A DNA stretch of 39,667 bases from Prevotella sp. (GCA_024695705.1 JAILHP010000151.1:1-39667), one strand, 5' to 3'. Counted from the stretch's first letter, positions 25,283 to 33,123 are shown. Numbers and translations are program-made. The notes: a model not told the origin generated them from the letters alone.

Positions 25283-25357
25283 AGCGGGCGCTAAACATAT
25301 AGAAGGCGCCCGCCAAAAATATAGAAGGCGGGCGCTGAAAATATAGAAGGCGGGCGG
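25283..25357. repeat. 22-bp-period array of four GC-rich cores, copy 2
   Basis: Plus-strand cores start at 25283, 25305, 25327 and 25349 (AGCGGGCGCT, GGCGCCCGCC, GGCGGGCGCT, GGCGGGCGG), with 12-nt spacers ending in ATATAGAA. The second core is inverted, as in copy 1 at 7201-7275, and the left flanks are similar (GCAGCGAG here, GTAGCGAG there). Core 2 can pair with core 1 (8 bp) or core 3 (9 bp). Confidence 0.85.
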
Positions 25358-25413
25358 TAAAGCACCTTATTGTTTGTACTCACGCTGAAACAACAGGGCG
25401 AGACTTTCATTTG

Positions 25414-25445
25414 CAAAATTACAATTATTTCCTGAGATATGCAAA
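25414..25445 (-). promoter_or_regulatory. Orphan promoter reading toward the 22-bp array
   Basis: On the minus strand TTTG (25442-25445), 20 nt, TAATTTTG (25414-25421): a full consensus match with no gene behind it. Transcription from about 25407 would run through copy 2 of the array toward map. A 38-codon ORF starts at 25410, too close to the predicted start to be trusted. Confidence 0.55.
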
Positions 25446-25553
25446 TTTTAGCGGTAAAAAGTTTACTGCCACCGCACTCGCCCTATTCTGTATTCTCCAA
25501 TAAGGGTAAACACGTGATTTATACCAAACTAAAACGTCGGCTATTTTTCATCC

Positions 25554-27188
25554 TCACTCCCACTCTATCGTGGAGGGTGGCTTGGAGGAGATGTCGTAGC
25601 AGACGCGGTTGACACCGCGTACCTTGTTAATGATTTCGTTGCTGACCTTGGCCATGAAGTCGTAAGGCAGATGAGCCCAGTCGGCTGTCATGGCATCGGT
25701 GGAGGTGACGGCACGGAGCGCTACAGGATTCTCGTAGGTTCGCTCATCACCCATGACGCCCACGCTGCGGACAGTAGAGAGCAGGATGGCTCCTGCCTGC
25801 CAAATCTGGTCGTAGAGCGACACTTCGATTTCTCCATCAGTCATGGTGGCTGGTACGCCAGCAGCTAAGACCTTGCGGGCCTCTTCGCCAGACAGTTTCA
25901 CCTTGTATTCACGCAAACCGCGGATGTAGATATCGTCGGCATCCTGCAGTACACGGACTTTCTCACGAGTGATATCGCCGAGGATACGGACGGCAAGTCC
26001 AGGACCCGGGAACGGATGGCGTGTGATGAGATGCTCAGGCATCCTCAACTGACGGCCTACACGGCGCACCTCGTCCTTGAAGAGCCACTTCAGTGGTTCA
26101 CAGAGTTGCAAATGCATCTCCTCAGGTAATCCACCCACGTTGTGGTGGCTCTTGATGACCTTGCCCGTAATGTTGAGTGATTCTATGCGGTCAGGATAGA
26201 TGGTTCCCTGTGCCAGCCAACGGGCATCGGTAATCTTCTTTGCCTCGGCATTAAACACCTCGACAAAGTCGCGGCCAATGATTTTTCGTTTCTGCTCAGG
26301 TTCGGTGACACCTGCAAGGTCGGCAAAGAACTTCTCTGATGCATCCACACCTATCACATTCAGTCCCAATCCCTTGTAGTCTTCCATTACCTGCTGGAAC
26401 TCATTCTTGCGTAACATACCATGATCCACGAAGATACAGGTAAGTCGGTTGCCAATGGCACGGTTGAGCAGCACGGCGGCTACCGAGGAGTCAACACCGC
26501 CAGAGAGGCCGAGAATGACGCGGTCATTACCTATCTGCTCCTTAAGTTCGCGAACGGTAGTATCGACAAACGAGGCCGCACTCCAGTCCTGACGCGAGCC
26601 GCAGATATCAACCACGAAGTTCTTCAGCAACTGAGTGCCTTGAACGGTATGGAACACCTCGGGGTGGAACTGGACGGCAAAAACAGGAGCCTCACCCCTA
26701 CCCTCTCCGAAGGGAGAGGAAGTCCAAAAGGCGGCGTTAGTAACGTCTTTTGTGCTTGCTATAACCTCGAAACCGTCGGGGATGGCAGTAATGGTGTCGC
26801 CATGCGACATCCAGACCTGCGAGCCTTTTTCGAAGCCGTGGAAAAGCGGATTATCGAGATCGATGGTCTCCAAATGGGCACGACCATACTCACGGGAATC
26901 TGTCTTCTCAACCTTACCCCCAAGGGTATTGGAAATAAACTGCGCACCATAGCAAATGCCCAGCACGGGCAGACGGCCTACAAACTGTGAAAGATCAACC
27001 TTGAAGGCCTCCGGGTCGTGAACGCTGTAAGGCGATCCGCTCAAGATGACGCCAATGACCGAGGGATCGTCTTTGGGAAACTTATTGTAAGGAAGAATTT
27101 CGCAGAATGTGTCGAGTTCGCGCACACGACGGCCAATAAGCTGGGTGGTCTGTGAGCCGAAATCGAGAATGATGATTTTCTGTTGCAT
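25554..27188 (-). CDS. guaA: GMP synthase (glutamine-hydrolysing), with small in-frame insertion
   Basis: Converts XMP to GMP using glutamine and ATP. The 544-residue protein has a class I glutamine amidotransferase domain (Cys79 in GICYGAQ, His175 and Glu177 in QFHPE), an ATP-pyrophosphatase domain with the P-loop SGGVDSS (229-235) and the dimerisation domain ending KPPSTIEWE. Residues about 155-168 ([14 protein letters not shown]) are extra compared with the family and are encoded by a small palindromic repeat (26685-26726) just before the conserved QFHPE motif. The gene starts 5 bp after the nucleotidyltransferase stop and is probably in its operon. Confidence 0.96.
   Translation of the reverse strand: MQQKIIILDFGSQTTQLIGRRVRELDTFCEILPYNKFPKDDPSVIGVILSGSPYSVHDPEAFKVDLSQFVGRLPVLGICYGAQFISNTLGGKVEKTDSREYGRAHLETIDLDNPLFHGFEKGSQVWMSHGDTITAIPDGFEVIASTKDVTNAAFWTSSPFGEGRGEAPVFAVQFHPEVFHTVQGTQLLKNFVVDICGSRQDWSAASFVDTTVRELKEQIGNDRVILGLSGGVDSSVAAVLLNRAIGNRLTCIFVDHGMLRKNEFQQVMEDYKGLGLNVIGVDASEKFFADLAGVTEPEQKRKIIGRDFVEVFNAEAKKITDARWLAQGTIYPDRIESLNITGKVIKSHHNVGGLPEEMHLQLCEPLKWLFKDEVRRVGRQLRMPEHLITRHPFPGPGLAVRILGDITREKVRVLQDADDIYIRGLREYKVKLSGEEARKVLAAGVPATMTDGEIEVSLYDQIWQAGAILLSTVRSVGVMGDERTYENPVALRAVTSTDAMTADWAHLPYDFMAKVSNEIINKVRGVNRVCYDISSKPPSTIEWE
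26685..26726 (-). mobile_element. Small palindromic in-frame insertion in guaA
   Basis: Contains the hairpin CCTCTCC/GGAGAGG (26702-26708 with 26713-26719) and encodes [13 protein letters not shown]. It resembles part of the longer insertion at 27410-27508 ([10 protein letters not shown]). Boundaries are approximate, set by where family similarity stops. Confidence 0.65.
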
Positions 27189-27193
27189 ATTTA

Positions 27194-28087
27194 TTATAAC
27201 GTTTTAATGAATTCTTCGGCTTTGTCTAGCGCATCCAACTTGCCGACGTCGAGTACCTGAAGATCGGGCTTGACACATCCGAAGATACGCGAACGGTGGC
27301 AGATACTGAGATAGAAGTCAATGATGCTGAACTTATCCGGGAAACGGTCCATGAGCGGGAACAGTCGTGGGGAAAAGGAGTGGATGCCGCTGAAAGCGAA
27401 AAGGTAAAGCCTCAGCCCCGCCCCCTCTTCAAGGGGAGAGGGGTGCAATGTGACAGAAGCTGGAAAATCACTCTCCTCTCCCTTTGTAGAAGGATCTGGG
27501 GTAAGGTTTCCTTTGCGTAACCAAGGGAAAGGACTCTTCACCTCGCCCGATTCCAAATTAACCCAACCCATGAGACGCATGGCGCTGTCAAAGAGCAGAT
27601 AACGTTTGGTCTTACGGCGGCTGACCAGCAACACAGCATCCTCATCATCTTCATGCTGACGGCGGAACCAGTTATAATCCACGTTGTCGAGGATATCGAC
27701 GTTGTGGATGAGGATGGGCTCATCGTCGCTGAACAGCGGAGCGGCCTTCTTGAGTCCGCCTCCCGTGTCGAGCAGCTTGTCCGACTCATCGCTGATGAGA
27801 ACCTGAGGCGAAGCCCCCCCTACGGCCACCGAGGGGACTTCATTTCCTAATAGGACATTTGTGTCCCCCTCGGGGGACGAAAGGGGGGCTTTGATATGAT
27901 CTATTATCTGCTGGGCAAAATGATGGACATTGACTACAAAACGGTTATAGCCCTGCTGATGGAGCCGCTCCAGAACGATGTCGAGCAACGGCTTGCCTCC
28001 CACGCGCACCAGTGCCTTGGGCATCGTGTCAGTCATTGGTTTGAGCCTTGTGCCCAAGCCTGCGGCGAATATCATTGCCTGTTTCAT
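27194..28087 (-). CDS. Sugar-1-phosphate nucleotidyltransferase (MurU/GT-A type) with two in-frame insertions
   Basis: Predicted NTP:sugar-1-phosphate transferase. The 297-residue protein has the signature [12 protein letters not shown] (8-19), [14 protein letters not shown] (23-36) and the acidic metal site NVDIL (129-133). Similar proteins have about 230-240 residues; the excess is two insertions, at about 67-94 ([20 protein letters not shown]...) and about 194-226 ([12 protein letters not shown]... [12 protein letters not shown]). The MurU-like call rests on size and pattern and on the kinase-RapZ gene nearby; other sugar substrates are possible. I chose the ATG at 28087: the open frame upstream runs through a promoter repeat. 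The mRNA is probably leaderless. Confidence 0.85.
   Translation of the reverse strand: MKQAMIFAAGLGTRLKPMTDTMPKALVRVGGKPLLDIVLERLHQQGYNRFVVNVHHFAQQIIDHIKAPLSSPEGDTNVLLGNEVPSVAVGGASPQVLISDESDKLLDTGGGLKKAAPLFSDDEPILIHNVDILDNVDYNWFRRQHEDDEDAVLLVSRRKTKRYLLFDSAMRLMGWVNLESGEVKSPFPWLRKGNLTPDPSTKGEESDFPASVTLHPSPLEEGAGLRLYLFAFSGIHSFSPRLFPLMDRFPDKFSIIDFYLSICHRSRIFGCVKPDLQVLDVGKLDALDKAEEFIKTL
27410..27508 (-). mobile_element. About 100-bp palindromic in-frame insertion in the nucleotidyltransferase gene
   Basis: Encodes [12 protein letters not shown], a middle part, and [10 protein letters not shown]. Each end holds CCCCTCTTC/GGGGAGAGG- or CTCTCC-type palindromes, and the outer ends are roughly inverted (CCTCAGCCCC and GGGGTAAGG). 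It is related to the guaA insertion. Boundaries are approximate. Confidence 0.65.
27811..27891 (-). mobile_element. 81-bp palindromic element inserted in the nucleotidyltransferase gene
   Basis: Bounded by AAGCCCCCC and GGGGGGCTT, with the perfect internal palindrome GTCCCCCTCGGGGGAC (27862-27877). Same length, orientation and frame as the element in tsaD (23525-23605). Confidence 0.85.
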
Positions 28088-28092
28088 GGGTG

Positions 28093-28215
28093 CAAAAGTA
28101 CGAATAAGTGAGCAGAAAACCAAATAAAATTTGAATTTTCTCGAACGGGAGTACTTTCGATCCATAGGATCTAAGGTACGAATAAGTGAGAACACTACAA
28201 AACAAAAATCGAAGT
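28093..28215 (-). promoter_or_regulatory. Duplicated promoter cassette, copy A (nucleotidyltransferase gene)
   Basis: Two promoter units in tandem on the minus strand. The near one is TTTG (28121-28124), 20 nt, TACTTTTG (28093-28100), 5 nt from the ATG. The far one is TTTG (28198-28201), 19 nt, TACCTTAG (28171-28178), a decayed -7 box. Both contain CTCACTTATTCGTA. Between them lies TCGAAAGTACTCCCGTTCGA. The same layout occurs at 35601-35735. Confidence 0.8.
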
Positions 28216-28366
28216 TTTTTATTTAGATTTCCGGCCGAAAGCACCTTCGTTTGTTTCATATACTTTATTTGAAGTAACATTTAGTATAAAATAAATATAG
28301 AAAATAGGAGATATATACAATAATAATTGTAATTTTACACCCCAAATACAAAACCTTATAAACAAA

Positions 28367-30778
28367 ATGAAACAATTTCTACTTATCTTGAGCACATTCT
28401 TGTGCACGGGACTCAGCGCCCAAAACCTAGTGATTAACGAACTCATGCAGTCGAATATCGAAACCATCATGGACGATATCACGGAATTTCCCGACTCATG
28501 GGTAGAACTGTACAACCCCACTGACGAAACCGTCAACCTGCAAGACTACAAAATCGGCACCAAGGACAAGGCCAACAAGGCCTGGCAGCTGCCCAGTATG
28601 ACTATTGCGCCGCAAGGCCATGTGGTCATCTACTGTGACAAGGAAGGCCTGTTGAATAACCGCCTGCACACCGATTTCCGTCTGGAGTCAGGCAAGGACG
28701 GCAAGCTGTACCTGTTTAAGGGCAACGACATTGTTGACCAGCTGGAAGGCATGGCCAAGATGCCCGCACCTGATATCGCATACGGTCGCGAGACAGACGG
28801 CAGCGACACATGGGGCTACCAACTGAAGCCCACACCTGGAGCCGCGAACGAAGGTGGTGTGGTGAATAAAAACTACATACTGGGTGCTCCCGTATTCAGC
28901 CAATTAGGACAGGTGTGTGAAAACGGCTCGAGTTTCACGCTGAGCATCGACGTACCCGAAGGTTCACCGGAAGGCACAGTGATTCGCTATACTACCGACG
29001 GTTCAGAACCCACGGCAACGAGCCCCATCTTCGAAAGTATGAACATCAGCAATTCGAAGGTAATTCGCGCCAAGCTGTTCTGCGAGGGCTGGCTCTCACC
29101 TGTCAGCACCGCCCAGTCGTATATCTTCCACCCCAGAGAAATGACACTTCCCATCTTCTCTGTCCAGACTGACGACAGATATCTGAACGACGCGGAGATT
29201 GGTCTCTTTGCCAACAACAACAACAAGGAAGACAAGAAACTGCACGACTGGCGCCGCCCCGTCAACATCGAGTTTTTCACTGCCCCCGGCACAGAGAGCA
29301 TCTTCAACCAGCTCAGCGAAACCCGTATTCAGGGTGGCCAGTCGCGTGCCAATCCCCTCAAGTCGATGGCATTCTACGCTAACAAGCGTTTCGACCCCGA
29401 CCACAAACGTTTTCAGTATGAATTCTTCCCCGACCAGAAGTCTGGTGTCACGGAATTCAAGTCATTCTCTCTTAGAGACGGTGGCAATGATTTCAGCGAC
29501 CTCTACTTCCGCGACCTCATTATCCAACGCACGATGGGCAGCCACGTTGACCTTGACTGGCAGGCAGGTCACTCTGCCGTGCTCTACATCAACGGTCAAT
29601 ATATGGGTATGCTCAACATCCGCGAGCGCTCGAACGAGGACAACATCTACGGCAACTACAACGGACTCGAGGACATCGACATGGTGGAAATCGGACATGA
29701 ACAAGTGAATGGCATAAATCAGTTTATTGAGGAACTGAAGGAAGGTGATGATATATTCTATAATGGATTCAAGGCCTTCTATAGCGAGAATGGTCACACG
29801 CTAGCAGAATACGAGCAGTGGATAGACGTCAGCGAATACCTGAATGTCATGGTGCTGAACCTCTTCTACGGAAATATCGACTTCCCGGGCAACAACCTCG
29901 TTTACTGGCGTCCCAACGATGACGACGCAGAATCAGGTCTGCCCAAGAGATTCCGCGTTATTTTGAAGGATACTGACTTCGGACTGGGGCTCTATGGCCG
30001 TCAGAACAACTACAACACCATCGACTTGCTCTACAACCCCAACAACCATCCAAATGACAACTGGGCATGCACAGAACCCGCCACGCGCCTCTTCAAGAAC
30101 ATGATGGAGGACGAAGAGATAAGGGCGATGTTCATCAACAAGTGCTGCGTCTTCATGGGTGACTTCATGAACGGCAAGGGAACAGGTGCCACGATAGAAC
30201 TCATCAAGACGGAGGCTATGGAAGAGTTCGTTGCCCATCGTGACAAGTACAATCCTGGTTGGGGTTGGTGGCCTGTCGACAATCGTAGTGAAATTGAAAA
30301 TAAGTTCAACGATGCCAAGAACTGGGCCGAAGGTCGTCCTAACTACTTCTACCAGCACATTGCCCAGCAGTGGAACCTCGGCACACCCGTTGCGCTGACC
30401 GTCAATACGAGCAAGCAGAATGTTGACATCACTATCAACGGCATCGAACTGTCGGAGAACACTTTTGACGGAAAGTTCTTTGCCAACCGCCAACTCACCA
30501 TCACAGGTACCGCTCCAGAAGGAAAGGTTGTGACGGGCTGGCGTCTGAGCGGTGCAAGAAATGAAGATGTGGCTGGCAGCGAGCTGACCATCAACATGAC
30601 AAGCAGCGCACTGAATATTGAGCCTATAGTCGGTAATGCCAGTGACATCAAGACCATTGATGTCTCAACCCTCAACGCCCAATCCTCACCCATTTATGAC
30701 TTGAAGGGAAACAGGGTAACGACACCGAAGGCAGGCGGAATCTATATTCAGAACGGGAAGAAGATTTGTTGGAGATAA
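28367..30778 (+). CDS. CotH-family surface protein with lamin-tail domain
   Basis: Large secreted or surface protein. The 803-residue protein has a signal peptide (MKQFLLILSTFLCTGLSAQ), a lamin-tail domain (about 20-140, LVINELMQSN... WVELYNPTDETVNLQDYKIG), a small beta domain of chitobiase/FN3 type (about 190-260, IRYTTDGSEPTATSP), and a CotH domain (about 270-650; CotH proteins have a kinase-like fold) with LSETRIQGGQSR, LNIRERSNEDNI and LKDTDFGLGLYG. The C-terminus (IYDLKGNRV... GGIYIQNGKKICWR) is the type of tail common in Bacteroidetes secreted proteins. The gene is monocistronic and divergent from the nucleotidyltransferase gene. Its biological target is unknown. Confidence 0.88.
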   Translation: MKQFLLILSTFLCTGLSAQNLVINELMQSNIETIMDDITEFPDSWVELYNPTDETVNLQDYKIGTKDKANKAWQLPSMTIAPQGHVVIYCDKEGLLNNRLHTDFRLESGKDGKLYLFKGNDIVDQLEGMAKMPAPDIAYGRETDGSDTWGYQLKPTPGAANEGGVVNKNYILGAPVFSQLGQVCENGSSFTLSIDVPEGSPEGTVIRYTTDGSEPTATSPIFESMNISNSKVIRAKLFCEGWLSPVSTAQSYIFHPREMTLPIFSVQTDDRYLNDAEIGLFANNNNKEDKKLHDWRRPVNIEFFTAPGTESIFNQLSETRIQGGQSRANPLKSMAFYANKRFDPDHKRFQYEFFPDQKSGVTEFKSFSLRDGGNDFSDLYFRDLIIQRTMGSHVDLDWQAGHSAVLYINGQYMGMLNIRERSNEDNIYGNYNGLEDIDMVEIGHEQVNGINQFIEELKEGDDIFYNGFKAFYSENGHTLAEYEQWIDVSEYLNVMVLNLFYGNIDFPGNNLVYWRPNDDDAESGLPKRFRVILKDTDFGLGLYGRQNNYNTIDLLYNPNNHPNDNWACTEPATRLFKNMMEDEEIRAMFINKCCVFMGDFMNGKGTGATIELIKTEAMEEFVAHRDKYNPGWGWWPVDNRSEIENKFNDAKNWAEGRPNYFYQHIAQQWNLGTPVALTVNTSKQNVDITINGIELSENTFDGKFFANRQLTITGTAPEGKVVTGWRLSGARNEDVAGSELTINMTSSALNIEPIVGNASDIKTIDVSTLNAQSSPIYDLKGNRVTTPKAGGIYIQNGKKICWR

Positions 30779-30780
30779 GC

Positions 30781-30827
30781 CTTCCAAATTGCATTTTTTT
30801 AAATTAAATTTGCAATTTGTTTGGAAG
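30781..30827. repeat. Inverted repeat after the CotH gene
   Basis: CTTCCAAATTGCA (30781-30793) pairs with the interrupted arm TGCAATTTG-TTTGGAAG (30811-30827). The loop holds seven T. It may act as a weak terminator, but no T-tract follows the right arm. The right arm contains the -33 box of the next gene. Confidence 0.5.
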
Positions 30828-30851
30828 TTGACAAAATAATTACTATCTTTG
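30820..30851 (+). promoter_or_regulatory. Promoter of the outer-membrane barrel gene
   Basis: TTTG (30820-30823), 20 nt, TATCTTTG (30844-30851): a full consensus match, with a leader of about 50 nt. Confidence 0.7.
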
Positions 30852-30907
30852 CCTCGTATTTTGAACATGAATTGACTGTAATATTCACATTATAAACAAA
30901 AAAGAAC

Positions 30908-31375
30908 ATGAAAAGAGTATTTTTAGCAATGGTCATAGCACTCATCAGCATGAGCGCAATGGCACAGAGTCAGGGCGACAAGGCTCTTGGCTTTAACGTT
31001 TCTTATGGCACTGACATTAAGAACGTTGGTGTGGGTGTAAAAGGACAGTACATGTTCACGGAGAACGTTCGTGCTGAAGCCAGCTTCGACTATTTCTTCG
31101 AGAAGGACGACACAAACATGTGGGATATCAATGCCAACTTCCACTATCTGGTTCCAGTTGCCGACAAGGTAAGATTCTATCCGCTCGTTGGACTTGGAAT
31201 AGTTTCTTTCTATGATTCTCTTACCGATGCTACCGTTAAGCTCTGCCTCAACGCAGGTGGTGGTATTCAGTACAAGCTGGCAGACGACCTGGCTATTGGC
31301 GCTGAGGCCAAGTACCAGATTATCAACCGTCATAACCAGCTGGTAGTAGGTATAGGCGTTGCCCTCGACCTCTAA
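30908..31375 (+). CDS. Small outer-membrane beta-barrel protein
   Basis: The 155-residue protein has a signal peptide (MKRVFLAMVIALISMSAMAQ) and a pattern of alternating hydrophobic strands with Gly and aromatic residues (GVGVKGQYMFTENVRAEASFDYF, VRFYPLVGLGIVSF, LAIGAEAKYQII) ending in hydrophobic LVVGIGVALDL. This fits the outer membrane protein beta-barrel domain family, probably 8 strands. No ligand or function can be deduced. It converges on the kinase-RapZ gene with only 9 bp between stops. Confidence 0.85.
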   Translation: MKRVFLAMVIALISMSAMAQSQGDKALGFNVSYGTDIKNVGVGVKGQYMFTENVRAEASFDYFFEKDDTNMWDINANFHYLVPVADKVRFYPLVGLGIVSFYDSLTDATVKLCLNAGGGIQYKLADDLAIGAEAKYQIINRHNQLVVGIGVALDL

Positions 31376-31384
31376 TCCAAGACA

Positions 31385-32905
31385 TTACCCCTTTGTCGCC
31401 TGCAGCACCTGAGTGATAAGCTGCTCACGATGACAGATGCGCACCTCTACGCCAAACTTGGCGTGGAGGTGTTCTGCTAAATGCTGGGCAGAATAGACGC
31501 TACGGTGCTGCCCACCCGTACAGCCGAAGCAAAACATCAACGATGTGAATCCACGCTCCAGATAGCGCTGCACATGGAAGTCGGCCAACTTATACACACT
31601 ATCCAAGAAGGTCAGAATCTCCCCGTTGTCTTCCAGGAAACGGATTACAGGCTCGTCCAGTCCTGTGAGTTGCTTATACTGCTCATATCGCCCAGGGTTG
31701 TGAGTGGAACGGCAGTCAAACACATAGCCTCCACCATTGCCACTCTCATCCTCAGGGATACCTTTCTTGTAAGAGAAGGAGAAGATGCGGACAACAAGAG
31801 GGTTGAGCGTGGAGTGTTCTTTGCTGTGCAAAGCGGCAGAGCCGAGCGGAGCGTTGAGCGAAACGGCAGAGCTGAGCGGAGCGTTGAGCGAAACGGCAGA
31901 GCTGAGCGGCGGGAACTTCTCACACAAGCGGCGAAGCACGTCCAACAAGTAAGGATAGTGGAAACAGTCAAGCTGGAGCAGCTCACGCAGGTTCTGAATA
32001 GCAGGCGGAATGGAGTCGATGAAGTGCTGCTTACGTTCGAAATAGCCGCGGAAACCATATGCACCCAGCACCTGTAGCGTACGGAAGAGCACAAAGAGTG
32101 ACAAGCGGTTGACAAAATGACGGTGGGAAGGCACTTCGATGTACTGGCTTAAAGCCTGATAATACTCATAGACCAGCTCACGGCGCAACTTGTGCGAGTA
32201 ACGTGCCGAGGCCTGCCAAAGAAACGATGCCACGTCATAGTAATAAGGTCCACGACGGCCACCCTGGAAATCTATAAAATATGGGGAATTATCAATTAGC
32301 ATGACATTCCGAGCCTGGAAGTCACGATAGAGAAAAGCATCACATGACTCGCTGGTCAAGTCCTTTGCCATGAGGCGGAAATCAGCCTCCAGTTTCAACT
32401 CATGGAAGTCAATGTCAATAGCTTTAAGGAAACAGTACTTGAAGTAGTTGAGGTCAAACATCACGCTGTCCATGTCGAACGCTGCCTGCGGATAGCACTG
32501 CGCGAAGTCGAGGCCGTGGGCACCTTCTATCTGTATGCGTGGCAGCTCACGGATGGTCCTGATCAGCAGTTGCTTTTCAGCCACGTTATAGCGGCCTCCA
32601 GCCTCACGACCACCCTTGATGGCATCAAACAGCGACATGTTTCCCAGGTCGGTCTGCAGGTATCGCAGTTCATCGTCGCTGACAGCCAGCAGTTCAGGAA
32701 CAGGCAGCCTACGACTGGCGAAATGACGGCAGAGGTAAATGAACGCATGGTTCTCGTCCCGGCTTGTACCTACACAACCGATAACAGTCCCTCTATTGCC
32801 ATTCATGCGATAATACTCACGATTGCTGCCAGCTCCCGGCAGACGTTCGCAGGAGTCAGGCTCTGCCCCACTCCACTGCTTATATAGTTCTATCAGCTGC
32901 TTCAT
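31385..32905 (-). CDS. Aminoglycoside-phosphotransferase-like sugar kinase fused to RapZ C-terminal domain
   Basis: The 506-residue protein has two parts. Residues about 1-330 form an APH/choline-kinase-like domain with the catalytic loop YRDFQARNVML (193-203) and the metal site IDFQ (211-214). Residues about 372-506 are a RapZ C-terminal domain (GGGYVFDCRSTHNPGRY, FGCTGGQHRSV). The P-loop domain of full RapZ is absent. The linker (about 333-368) is built from repeats of LSSAVSLNAP. The APH part resembles AmgK-type amino-sugar kinases, and the RapZ C domain binds glucosamine-6-phosphate in E. coli, so a role in amino-sugar metabolism is a reasonable inference. The start overlaps the upstream gene by 26 bp. 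Confidence 0.88.
   Translation of the reverse strand: MKQLIELYKQWSGAEPDSCERLPGAGSNREYYRMNGNRGTVIGCVGTSRDENHAFIYLCRHFASRRLPVPELLAVSDDELRYLQTDLGNMSLFDAIKGGREAGGRYNVAEKQLLIRTIRELPRIQIEGAHGLDFAQCYPQAAFDMDSVMFDLNYFKYCFLKAIDIDFHELKLEADFRLMAKDLTSESCDAFLYRDFQARNVMLIDNSPYFIDFQGGRRGPYYYDVASFLWQASARYSHKLRRELVYEYYQALSQYIEVPSHRHFVNRLSLFVLFRTLQVLGAYGFRGYFERKQHFIDSIPPAIQNLRELLQLDCFHYPYLLDVLRRLCEKFPPLSSAVSLNAPLSSAVSLNAPLGSAALHSKEHSTLNPLVVRIFSFSYKKGIPEDESGNGGGYVFDCRSTHNPGRYEQYKQLTGLDEPVIRFLEDNGEILTFLDSVYKLADFHVQRYLERGFTSLMFCFGCTGGQHRSVYSAQHLAEHLHAKFGVEVRICHREQLITQVLQATKG
31835..31909 (-). repeat. 30-bp tandem repeat in the kinase-RapZ linker
   Basis: Units at 31835-31864 and 31865-31894 and a half unit after. 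Each holds GGCAGAGC, GAGCGGAGC and GTTGAGCGAAAC on the plus strand. The period is 30 bp (10 codons), so the frame is kept. GTTGAGCG words also occur at 31802 and 37551, and GCGGCAAAGCCGAGCG at 7025. Confidence 0.85.
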
Positions 32906-33086
32906 CCTCTGCTTCCCTCTTATCTTCTTTTCTACGTTCCAGATAGCTTACCAACAGGTGCTCCACGACTACCAATAAGATGACAATGCCCAGTGACATG
33001 ATGTAATCGCCCGTCAGAAGGATAAGTCCTCCTGTGGCTACCGCCATCATGATAATCTCTATCAAAATATACTTCTGCAGTTTCAT
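32880..33086 (-). CDS. Small membrane protein of unknown function
   Basis: The 68-residue protein (MKLQKYILIEIIMMAVATGG...) has two hydrophobic segments (about 6-23 and 29-46) and a charged tail (LERRKEDKREAEDEAADRTI). I do not recognise a family. I chose the ATG at 33086 because the promoter lies just upstream: the -7 box ends 5 nt before it, so the mRNA is probably leaderless. It overlaps the kinase-RapZ gene by 26 bp, so the two are one transcript. Confidence 0.7.
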   Translation of the reverse strand: MKLQKYILIEIIMMAVATGGLILLTGDYIMSLGIVILLVVVEHLLVSYLERRKEDKREAEDEAADRTI

Positions 33087-33091
33087 GACTG

Positions 33092-33123
33092 CAAAATTAT
33101 AGCTTTTTCCTGACACCACCAAA
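33092..33123 (-). promoter_or_regulatory. Promoter of the small membrane protein and kinase-RapZ operon
   Basis: On the minus strand TTTG (33120-33123), 20 nt, TAATTTTG (33092-33099). The expected transcription start coincides with the ATG at 33086. Confidence 0.7.

Larger units (their letters stand above)
24880..25553. other. Non-coding region between guaA and map, full of repeats
   Basis: No convincing gene is seen in these 674 bp. Going up: the map promoter (24935-24966); a GC-rich part with the inverted repeat CCGGGGGAAA/TTTCCCCGG (25220-25267); copy 2 of the 22-bp array (25283-25357); and a 90-nt region closed by AGGGCGAG/CTCGCCCT (25395-25484) that holds a minus-strand promoter (25414-25445) and a small hairpin GCGGTAAA/TTTACTGC (25451-25469). 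The GC-rich part looks unlike usual intergenic DNA here and is probably dispersed-repeat material. Confidence 0.6.

Noticed and set aside
25297..25410. Short minus-strand ORF of 38 codons starting MKVSPCCFSV behind the orphan promoter
   Set aside because: Most of it is the 22-bp array read as codons, and its ATG is nearer to the -7 box than the expected transcription start. Not listed as a gene.
28088..28195. N-terminal extension of the nucleotidyltransferase to an ATG at 28195
   Set aside because: The extra 36 codons are the promoter cassette translated; the family N-terminus begins at the ATG at 28087.
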